Source: Candidatus Goldiibacteriota bacterium (lineage in GTDB: Bacteria > Oederibacteriota > PGYV01). Taken from it: a DNA stretch of 50,862 nucleotides. Shown in pieces: positions 43,920 through 50,862 of this stretch; the first letter of the stretch is position 1; each line of letters starts with the position of its first letter. The stretch is from the NCBI GenBank assembly GCA_016937715.1, contig JAFGWA010000014.1, positions 1 through 50,862 on the forward strand. Direction: 5' to 3'. A program made the translations under genes and the position numbers. The notes beneath the pieces were generated by a model, which was not told where the DNA came from, did no database searches, and worked only from the letters and a program-made list of their open reading frames with translations.

Positions 43920-45238
43920 AGCCGAATAAGACCGTGACGGCGCTTATAATTTTCGCGCTGCTTGGCGCGTACTATTATTTTGTGGAAATTAAAAAGAAAA
44001 GCGCCGATAAGGAAAAAAAGGCGGAACAGGAAAAACTTTTTCCGGGATTTGATGAAGGCGCTGTAAATAAAATTACGGTCAATAACGGGAAAGAAATCAT
44101 TACCGTCATAAAACAGGGTGATACATGGATGCTTGAAACGCCTTTGAAAGCGCCGGCTGATGACGGAATGATAAATGGAATGCTGAAAGATTTCGCGCAG
44201 GCAAAGGTGCAAAGAAAAATTGAAGATGGAGACCCGGAAGAATACGGCCTTGGAAAAAAAGAGAACACGGGTTTTAAGTTTTATGCGGACAGCGAATATT
44301 TTGTTGATTTTGGCGATGAAAACCCCACGGAAAGCTACGCTTACGTGGTAAAAAATGGAGACGACAATTTCTATATAATTGACAGCATACTTAAAAGGTA
44401 TTCCGAAAAAAAGCTGTTTGATTTCAGGAATAAAGGTTTGTTTAAAATAGAAGAGCCCGGCGTAAGCGCCGTGGAAATTGATTTAAAAGACAGGAAATAT
44501 ACGCTTGAGAAAGATGATAAAGGCAATTGGAATCTTATAAAACCGTTTAAGGCTGCTGTAAAGAAAGACAGGGCGGGCGCAATAATTGCTTATATGAAAA
44601 ACAGCGCGGTTAAGTATTTTGAAGCTGACAAAGACGCGGCTAAGTTCGGCCTTGCGTTACCTTCGCAGAAGGTTGTTCTGACAACATCTGACGGCAAAAA
44701 GACTGTTTATTTTGGTGTTCTGGACGGAGTGAAAAAATCTGTTTTTGCCAAAGCGCAGGGTGTTCCCGGAATATTTGAACTGCCGGATTACATTTATACA
44801 AATATTCCAAAAGCGGATGAAATTTTAAATAAACAGATACTTGTGATTGAAGATGACGGTGTTGACAGGGTGGAGATTAAATACAAAAATAAGTTTATTG
44901 AGGGAGCCAGGGGAAAAGATAAAAAATGGAAGACCGTTAAAGCGCAAGGTTTATCCAAAGAAGAGAAAAAAATAACAGATACAGGGGCGGTAATTTCCGC
45001 GATAAGGCAGATGGAGTACGCTGAAAAATTTGATGCCGGAGCAAAGGCGGAATTTTTTACACGGTCACAGCCTTCGCTTGAAATCATAATGAAAAAAACG
45101 GGCGCTGAAGATATCAATGTCATCTTTGGTGATAAAGCAGACGGGGAATTATATTATATAAAGACGGCTGACGGCGTGTTTTCGTTTGATAAAAATAAGA
45201 TGAATAGCATTAATCTGCCGGGATTTGACAGTTTTTAA
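43916..45238 (+). CDS. DUF4340 domain protein
   Basis: An N-terminal signal anchor (VTALIIFALLGAYYYFV) is followed by a 410-residue exported part made of repeated DUF4340 units: ITVNNGKEIITVIKQGDTWMLETPLKAPADD, then EYGLGKKENTGFKFY, and again near residue 180. The family is always found beside GldG-like genes and is thought to be an outside partner of the ABC complex; its function is unproven. The ATG overlaps the GldG-like stop by four bases. It is the last gene of the operon. Confidence 0.9.
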   Translation: MKPNKTVTALIIFALLGAYYYFVEIKKKSADKEKKAEQEKLFPGFDEGAVNKITVNNGKEIITVIKQGDTWMLETPLKAPADDGMINGMLKDFAQAKVQRKIEDGDPEEYGLGKKENTGFKFYADSEYFVDFGDENPTESYAYVVKNGDDNFYIIDSILKRYSEKKLFDFRNKGLFKIEEPGVSAVEIDLKDRKYTLEKDDKGNWNLIKPFKAAVKKDRAGAIIAYMKNSAVKYFEADKDAAKFGLALPSQKVVLTTSDGKKTVYFGVLDGVKKSVFAKAQGVPGIFELPDYIYTNIPKADEILNKQILVIEDDGVDRVEIKYKNKFIEGARGKDKKWKTVKAQGLSKEEKKITDTGAVISAIRQMEYAEKFDAGAKAEFFTRSQPSLEIIMKKTGAEDINVIFGDKADGELYYIKTADGVFSFDKNKMNSINLPGFDSF

Positions 45239-45306
45239 ATTTGAACTTTTTTAAAAAGGCAGACGTCAAATATCAGTAAGGTTTGTAAAAAAACAGGAGG
45301 TAATTT

Positions 45307-46683
45307 ATGAAAAAACTTATCGTCTTGTTGTTGGTTTTTATGTTTCCTTTTACCCTTCCGGCAGTGCCCATGATACCTTCAAGTTTCAGTGAAATCGCGC
45401 AGATTGCGGAGCCTTTTGTGGTAAATATTTCAACCGTTAAAATTGAAAAAAGGCAGCGCGACCCTTATTATGACAGGTTTTTTAATGATCCCTTTATGCA
45501 GGAATTCTTCGGAGTTCCTCCGCAGAGCGGGCGGGACAATTCCATAAAAAGAAGAAGTTTAGGAAGCGGTTTTATAGTATCAGATGACGGATATATCCTT
45601 ACCAATAATCACGTGGTGGGAGGAGCCGATGAAATAACCGTAAAACTTTTCAATGAAAAAGAGTATAAGGCAAAGGTTATAGGCGTTGATAAAGAAACCG
45701 ACCTTGCAGTTATAAAAATAGACGCAAAAGGTTTAAAGGCCGCGGTGCTTGCCGATTCGGACGCGATAAAAGTGGGCGACTGGGTGGTGGCGATTGGAAG
45801 TCCGTTTGGACTTGAAAAAACAGTTACGCAGGGGATAATAAGCGCCAAGGGCAGGGTAATAGGCGCCGGCGCGTATGATGATTTTCTGCAGACAGATGCC
45901 GCTATTAATCCGGGAAATTCCGGCGGCCCGCTTGTTGATCTGGAAGGGAAAGTTGTGGGGATAAATACCGCGATTTCTTCCGCTTCCGGCGGATATGACG
46001 GTGTGGGTTTCGCGATACCGTCAAACATGGCAAGAAAAATTTATGATGATATCACGCACGGCGGAAAAGTCGTAAGGGGATGGCTGGGCGTGGGCATACA
46101 GGAACTTACCCCCGAACTGGCAAAACATTTCAAGGTAAAAGAAGGCGTGCTTATTTCGCAGGTATTCAAAGAAAGCCCGGCGGAAAAAGGCGGCATCAAA
46201 AACGGCGACGTAATCACGCGGTTTGACGGAAAAAAAGTTACAAAATACCGCGAGCTTCAGTCGCTTGTGGCAAGCACGCCTGTGGGCAAGACTGTTATTG
46301 TAAAGGTGTCAAGGAAAGGCGCGGAAAAAGAACTTAAAGTGAAAATATTTGACAGAAGTAAAGCTGAAACCGCGCAGGTAAGCGAAAAAGCGCAGTCCGG
46401 TTCGCTTGGGATGCTTGTGGTTGACATGAATGAAGAATATGCAAGGCAGTATGGTACGGATTCCACAGCCGGAGTTGTGGTGGTAAATGTAGAACCCGGT
46501 TCGGTGGCGGATGAGGCCGGCGTAATGAAAGGTGATATTATTCACGAAATAAATACCGTAAGGATAAAAAATTCAGATGTGTTTAATTCGGTCACGGGAA
46601 AGCTTGGCAGGGGCAGTGAAGTGGTAATGTTAATTGAACGCAGAAACGCGATGATATACCTGGCGTTTACGATAAGGCAGTGA
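45307..46683 (+). CDS. degP: DegP/HtrA-like periplasmic serine protease
   Basis: A signal peptide (MKKLIVLLLVFMFPFTLPA) precedes a trypsin-like domain with H102 (TNNHVVGG), D132 (ETDLAVIKI) and S205 (NPGNSGGPL). Two PDZ domains follow, starting near residues 255 (VRGWLGVGIQELT) and 365 (GSLGMLVVDMNEE). DegP cleaves and chaperones misfolded envelope proteins. At 458 residues and with two PDZ domains it is a full DegP/DegQ-type protein. AGGAGG precedes the ATG. It may share stress functions with the Sec and Bat systems. A repeat-rich spacer follows. Confidence 0.95.
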   Translation: MKKLIVLLLVFMFPFTLPAVPMIPSSFSEIAQIAEPFVVNISTVKIEKRQRDPYYDRFFNDPFMQEFFGVPPQSGRDNSIKRRSLGSGFIVSDDGYILTNNHVVGGADEITVKLFNEKEYKAKVIGVDKETDLAVIKIDAKGLKAAVLADSDAIKVGDWVVAIGSPFGLEKTVTQGIISAKGRVIGAGAYDDFLQTDAAINPGNSGGPLVDLEGKVVGINTAISSASGGYDGVGFAIPSNMARKIYDDITHGGKVVRGWLGVGIQELTPELAKHFKVKEGVLISQVFKESPAEKGGIKNGDVITRFDGKKVTKYRELQSLVASTPVGKTVIVKVSRKGAEKELKVKIFDRSKAETAQVSEKAQSGSLGMLVVDMNEEYARQYGTDSTAGVVVVNVEPGSVADEAGVMKGDIIHEINTVRIKNSDVFNSVTGKLGRGSEVVMLIERRNAMIYLAFTIRQ

Positions 46684-46810
46684 AGCCGGATGCTTGGATG
46701 CTTGGAAGGTTAGATGCTTGGTGAAAAACTGAGGGACGGATGCACGGATGCACCGAGGGACGGAAAGAACTGAGGATTGGATGATCGGATGCACGGAGGG
46801 ACGGAAGAAA
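46684..46810. repeat. GCTTGGAT and GGACGGA repeat array, left arm of a nested inverted repeat
   Basis: GCTTGGATGCTTGGAAG (from 46689) is followed by GGACGGATGCACGGATGCACC units. GGATGCACCGAGGGACGGAA at 46746-46765 is repeated as an exact reverse complement at 47149-47168, on the other side of repeat element copy B. Confidence 0.85.
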
Positions 46811-46882
46811 AACCAGCGGCTCGGCAGTACAACGGCATGATAGCCGGGTTTTGACTTGGAAGGAGTTATTCCTCCGTTTTTA

Positions 46883-47085
46883 CAGGGGTTGGGTGTGTTT
46901 TTTCAGCACGCGCCGCAAATTGGTATTCTTGTATTCAAACAAACTTGAAATCAACAGGTATGTTAATTCATTGGCAATCGCGGGTTTGCGGCACATACAT
47001 ATTTGCCGGCGTTGCATTAAAACGCCCCTGACGCATACATACCATTCTTTCGCGGCACGTACTGAAAAAACACACCCAACCCCTG
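46883..47085 (-). ncRNA. Structured repeat element, copy B (candidate RNA or MITE)
   Basis: 46883-46906 pairs with 47062-47085 over 24 bases without a mismatch. The core 46915-46976 differs from copy A at one base. The element is flanked on both sides by TTTTA (46878-46882 and 47086-47090), as a 5-base target duplication would be. The frame open across it (46851-47123) is not a gene by comparison with copy C. The element is itself enclosed by a perfect 20-base inverted repeat. Confidence 0.65.
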
Positions 47086-47145
47086 TTTTAAACCCGAGGC
47101 AACTCACCCGAATCTTGTTTTGATGTTTGGTGGTATATTTATTTT

Positions 47146-47235
47146 AACTTCCGTCCCTCGGTGCATCCGACCATCCGACCATCTGTTTTTACCGTCCCTA
47201 CGTGCATCCGACCTTCTATCCCTCCGGTTTTTTTA
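47146..47235. repeat. Right arm of the nested inverted repeat
   Basis: Reverse-complement units of the GGACGGA family (CCGTCCCTCGGTGCATCC and following CGACCATC copies) end just before the next promoter. The 46684-47347 gap has no convincing gene. Confidence 0.85.
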
Positions 47236-47241
47236 ATTCTT

Positions 47242-47270
47242 TTGACAGGTATATAAATATCTGTTAAACT
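47242..47270 (+). promoter_or_regulatory. Promoter of the giant secreted protein gene
   Basis: TTGACA (47242-47247) and TAAACT (47265-47270) are spaced by 17 bases, giving a leader of about 70 bases. Confidence 0.65.
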
Positions 47271-47347
47271 CATTAATTAGGGGAACTATTTTATAGTTAT
47301 GATGTCTAATATAATTAAGGAATGCGCTCTCGTTTAAGGGGGATGCG

Positions 47348-50300
47348 ATGAAAGGGAAAAAAGCGGTAAGAAAGACAGCCGCAATAAGAAAAATTGCCTT
47401 CATTGCAGTTTTTTTGGCAATGGTAATAATTCTTATTAATACCCCTGCTTATTCTGCATGCACCCCCGCTTCTGCCCAGCTTTGCGCGGCTGTTGATGAC
47501 ATAGCACAGGTGTATTTAAACGGCACATTGATAACCAATACGGATTTATGGGATTTTCCCGGCGGAGAAGTGGATTCAGCATTTCCTTATTCCGATATAA
47601 GCGGAAGCCCCGGGCCTCCTGCTCCTCTTTGTATCAGTTTAGATGCCGCGCAGCTTGCTTTGCTGCAGCCCACAGGAAATGTGATTTCTGTAAGGACGCT
47701 TAACACCGGCGCGTATGAACTTTGGACATCTTACAGCCTTGATGTTGTGTGTGCTGAAGGCGGCCATTCTTATGTCAGCAGCGCGGATATTGCAAATATT
47801 GATTTGTATTACGATGATTCCTGTCCTGCAGGCGATATTCCGCAGTATGCGGGGCTTAATTGGTATGACCCGCTGTACGATCAGGATAATTCCGGGTTAT
47901 CGTGGAATCTGCCGCAGTATGAAGAGGGGCTGAAATACGGCAAAAGAATTTATGATCCTGCCACAAACAGTCTTTTGCCTGCGCTAAGTTATTCCACTGA
48001 TTCTGAAACCACTGACGGTGACTGCAAAGAAATATTCACAAGGCAGGGATTTGACCTTACTATAGACCCCACTCCCGAACCGCCGCACTTTACATTAAGT
48101 AAGACCGCAAACCCGGCCACAAATGTGGGGCTTACAACCCCTTATGAAGTTACGTTCACGCTGCACATCTGCAATACGGGCGGAGGAACTTCAGGGAATC
48201 CTGTAACAATTGCGGATGACTGGTCAAGCGCGGTTGATGACTGGCAGTATTTCTGGCCAAATGATTACACTGATACCATGCTTGGTTTTATTGATTATAG
48301 CGGCAGCGGACAGACAGGTTCTATTACTTTTGCAAACGGATTTCCTGCTGATACATGTTATGATTACAATTACGCTGTAAAACTTTACAGCGGCTCTCCC
48401 ACTTTCTGCGATGTCTGGGATAATACGGCAAATTTAACTTACCTTGCGTCGCCGACGGTTGTGGCAACTGCGGTGGTTGAAAATTACTGCCCGGATCCGC
48501 CGGTATTTACAATGGTAAAATCGGCAAGTAAAACAACTGTAAGCGGAAATAACGATTACCTTACTTACACAATACACCTGTGCAATACGGGCGGCGCCGC
48601 GTGGCAGGGCGTAATGACAATTTATGACGATATGACATCAGCGCCGGGGGACTGGCAGTTTGACGGCCCGTATAATGTGGACAACCCCGCGGTTGGAATA
48701 GATTATTATGATACAACCGGCGGCAATGATTACAGGACTTTTAACATCCATTTTCAGCAGCCCGGTTTTACAGGGTGCGTGGATTTAGAGTACCGTGTGC
48801 ATTCGGCTAACAATTACGGCTGCGGGCCCTGGCATAATGACGCGACCCTTAACAGCTATATGGGTTCGCCCACAATTGTTTCAACCGTGGTTATGAATAA
48901 TTACTGCTCGCCGACATTTACACCTTCGGTGACAAGGACGATAACGCCTACAATGACACCTACAATGCCGCCGAATTTCACAATAGTAAAATCGGCAAGT
49001 AAGACCACAGGTATCGTGGCGGGTGATGAAATAACATTTAATATTCAGATATGTAATACAGGAGGCGCTGTGTCTTCTGGGAGTCTGGTTATAAGAGATG
49101 ACTGGTCATCTTCCACCGACAGCTGGAGTTATCTTGATCCTTACTATATTGGTAATCCTGTGTCCGGAATAAGCAGTGTTTCCCACAGTGGAAGCGGTAA
49201 AGTGCGTGATTACACTGTCAGTTTTACATCGCCCGGTTTTACCGGGTGTTATACATTGCCTATAAGGGTTCGTATGGACACGCGCGTGGGGTGCGACTGG
49301 TATAATCTTGCATCGCTGGCCTATCAGACAACGCCTACAATAGTATCAACCGTTGATATGCATAATTTATGCGCGTCGCCCACGCCCACTGCTACAAGGA
49401 CTGTGACAAGGACAGTAACAAGAACCGCGACACGTACAGCCACCTTAACAGTAACGCGCACAAGGACGCTTACAAGCACGCCGACCAGTACTTTAACAGC
49501 GACGCCGTCTGTCACCTTTACGCGGACTGCCACGCCGACTTCTACAAGAACAATCACTTATACAATAACAAATACAGCAACGCCCACATCGACGCTTACT
49601 TCAACGCGGACAATTACTTTTACCGCCACGCGGACGATAACGTTTACGGTGACAAGAACGGCAACTCCCACAATGACAGTAACATCCACGCCAACGGTCA
49701 CGTTCACCGCCACACGGACTATAACGTTTACGGTGACAAGAACGTCAACGCCCACCATGACTGTTACGGCAACACCGACAGTTACGTTTACCGCCACGCG
49801 GACAATAACATTTACGGCAACCCCAACGGTAACTGTGACCGCGACATCAACGCTTACGGCAACGCAGACAATAACATTTACGGCAACAAGAACGGCAACT
49901 CCCACAATGACTGTTACGGCAACGCCTACGGTTACGTTTACCGCCACGCGGACGATAACATTTACGGCAACGCCAACGGTAACTGTGACCGCGACATCAA
50001 CGCTTACGGCAACGCAGACAATAACATTTACGGCAACAAGAACGGCAACGCCGACAATGACGGTAACGGCAACACCTACGGTTACGTTTACCGCCACACG
50101 GACGATAACATTTACGGCAACGCCCACTGTGACTGTGACCGCGACGTCAACGCTTACGGCAACGCAGACAATTACTTTTACGGTAACGGCAACTGCAACG
50201 CCCACAATGACAGTGACATCCACGCCTACGGTCACGTTTACGGCGACCGGTACGATAACATTTACGGCAACGCCCACTGTGACTGTGACCGCGACGTCCA

Positions 50301-50862
50301 CACTCACCGCCACGCAGACTATAACATTTACGGTCACAGCAACGGCAACGCCTACTATGACTGTTACAGCAACGCCAACGGTCACGTTTACCGCGACAGG
50401 GACTATAACATTTACGGCAACGCCGACTCAGACATTAACAGCAACGCCTACAAATTCGGTGTCGCAGACAGATACTCCGACAATTACATTTACAGCAACG
50501 CCTACGTCTACAAATACAGTCTTAGATACGCCGACATCCACAATAACTTTTACAGCCACACCCACGCAGACTTTAACGGCTACTCCTACCAATACTGTAT
50601 CACAGACATACACGCCGACAGTGACATTAACGGCAACACCGACGGCTACAGTAACCGCGTCGCCTACGGTTACGCATACGGCGACAGGCACAATAACATT
50701 TACATCAACTCCTACACAGACTCTAACGGCCACGCCGTCAAATTCCGTATCACAGACAGACACGCCGACAGTGACATTAACGGCAACACCGACGGCTACT
50801 GTAACCGCGTCGCCTACGGTTACGCATACGGCAACGGGGACAATAACATTTACATCAACACC
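47348..50862 (+). CDS. Giant secreted protein with three Cys-containing repeat domains and Thr-Pro stalk (partial)
   Basis: The frame stays open from ATG 47348 (AGGGGG five bases before) to the window edge, at least 1171 codons. A signal sequence ends near residue 38 (IILINTPAYSA). Residues 40-245 are an N-terminal globular part with several Cys. Three related domains of about 140 residues start at 247, 386 and 543. Each has a KSASKTT or KTANPAT opening, an ICNTGG or LCNTGG turn, a DDWSS or DDMTS segment and a closing NYC or NLC, like DUF11-type beta-sandwiches. From about residue 678 the sequence alternates Thr with V/F/A/P/R (TPTVTFTATRTITFTATPT). This is likely an exported, probably O-glycosylated surface fibre. 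The C-terminal anchor or sorting domain is beyond the window. Confidence 0.88.
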   Translation, partial: MKGKKAVRKTAAIRKIAFIAVFLAMVIILINTPAYSACTPASAQLCAAVDDIAQVYLNGTLITNTDLWDFPGGEVDSAFPYSDISGSPGPPAPLCISLDAAQLALLQPTGNVISVRTLNTGAYELWTSYSLDVVCAEGGHSYVSSADIANIDLYYDDSCPAGDIPQYAGLNWYDPLYDQDNSGLSWNLPQYEEGLKYGKRIYDPATNSLLPALSYSTDSETTDGDCKEIFTRQGFDLTIDPTPEPPHFTLSKTANPATNVGLTTPYEVTFTLHICNTGGGTSGNPVTIADDWSSAVDDWQYFWPNDYTDTMLGFIDYSGSGQTGSITFANGFPADTCYDYNYAVKLYSGSPTFCDVWDNTANLTYLASPTVVATAVVENYCPDPPVFTMVKSASKTTVSGNNDYLTYTIHLCNTGGAAWQGVMTIYDDMTSAPGDWQFDGPYNVDNPAVGIDYYDTTGGNDYRTFNIHFQQPGFTGCVDLEYRVHSANNYGCGPWHNDATLNSYMGSPTIVSTVVMNNYCSPTFTPSVTRTITPTMTPTMPPNFTIVKSASKTTGIVAGDEITFNIQICNTGGAVSSGSLVIRDDWSSSTDSWSYLDPYYIGNPVSGISSVSHSGSGKVRDYTVSFTSPGFTGCYTLPIRVRMDTRVGCDWYNLASLAYQTTPTIVSTVDMHNLCASPTPTATRTVTRTVTRTATRTATLTVTRTRTLTSTPTSTLTATPSVTFTRTATPTSTRTITYTITNTATPTSTLTSTRTITFTATRTITFTVTRTATPTMTVTSTPTVTFTATRTITFTVTRTSTPTMTVTATPTVTFTATRTITFTATPTVTVTATSTLTATQTITFTATRTATPTMTVTATPTVTFTATRTITFTATPTVTVTATSTLTATQTITFTATRTATPTMTVTATPTVTFTATRTITFTATPTVTVTATSTLTATQTITFTVTATATPTMTVTSTPTVTFTATGTITFTATPTVTVTATSTLTATQTITFTVTATATPTMTVTATPTVTFTATGTITFTATPTQTLTATPTNSVSQTDTPTITFTATPTSTNTVLDTPTSTITFTATPTQTLTATPTNTVSQTYTPTVTLTATPTATVTASPTVTHTATGTITFTSTPTQTLTATPSNSVSQTDTPTVTLTATPTATVTASPTVTHTATGTITFTST
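49781..50862 (+). repeat. 150-base tandem repeat coding a 50-residue Thr-rich unit
   Basis: GTTACGTTTACCGCC-type segments recur at 49781, 49931, 50081, 50231 and 50381. A related unit (CACGCCGACAGTGACATTAA) recurs at 50611 and 50761, always 150 bases apart. The repeat is in phase with the reading frame (50 residues). Third-base changes dominate between copies, so the protein sequence is kept while the DNA drifts. Confidence 0.9.

Noticed and set aside
46851-47123. Open frame (90 codons) across repeat copy B
   Set aside because: Same argument as copy A; it also runs through the perfect inverted ends.
49558-50385. Long open frame on the minus strand (275 codons) inside the stalk region
   Set aside because: It is the complement of Thr codons: ACN read in reverse gives GTN (Val), so stops cannot arise. 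The plus-strand frame continues a gene with a signal peptide and domains.
49380-50862. CRISPR array from the regular repeats
   Set aside because: The repeats are 150 bases long, contiguous, in frame, and have no unique spacers; no cas genes are present.

Overview
The window looks like a stretch of chromosome from an uncultivated, Gram-negative-type bacterium. It has SecD/SecF, DnaK-GroES-GroEL-DnaJ, a DegP/HtrA protease, a MoxR-Bat (von Willebrand A) cluster, a GldAFG-like ABC cluster and a B12-dependent class II ribonucleotide reductase. It ends in a very large secreted protein with a Thr-Pro stalk. This mix, together with many short-unit intergenic repeats, recalls candidate phyla such as Goldbacteria or Elusimicrobia relatives; that placement is a low-confidence inference because no rRNA or tRNA gene was seen.

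Layout. 1-1.75 kb: AT-rich accessory end with the tail of a nuclease-like protein, a SIR2-like protein and a small Cys-rich protein. 1.8-9.2 kb: mostly housekeeping genes (nitroreductase, serS, hemolysin III family, thiamine-binding protein, radical SAM, DUF89, P-loop/dCMP deaminase, L,D-transpeptidase). 9.6-13.6 kb: moxR, DUF58, batA, batB. 13.7-16.8 kb: AT-richer patch with a TPR-like small protein, a membrane methyltransferase, a YidD fusion and an MqsR-like/Panacea toxin-antitoxin pair. 17-18.9 kb: TSUP transporter, glycosyltransferase and tautomerase. 19.3-21.9 kb: nrdJ behind a consensus promoter and a candidate NrdR box, then ppnP. 22.3-23.2 kb: tandem PilZ proteins. 23.4-28.9 kb: sugar nucleotidyltransferase-mutase fusion, a ribokinase-transketolase fusion and its transketolase partner. 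28.9-34.8 kb: secD, secF and five tightly packed genes for unknown membrane proteins and a beta-propeller protein. 35-40.6 kb: dnaK, groES, groEL, dnaJ. 40.7-45.2 kb: ABC/GldG-like/DUF4340 operon. 45.3 kb: degP. 47.3 kb to the end: the giant stalk protein, which runs off the window.

The most interesting unexplained signal is a roughly 200-bp element present three times (21939-22142, 39200-39401, 46883-47085). Its long terminal stems differ in sequence between copies yet stay base-paired, and most stem mismatches become G-U pairs only in minus-strand RNA. This fits a structured RNA or a MITE-like mobile element. Intergenic spaces also carry several families of 7-8-base tandem repeats, often arranged as long inverted pairs.

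Start codons were chosen by Shine-Dalgarno spacing; GTG and TTG starts are common here. Promoters follow the sigma70 pattern.
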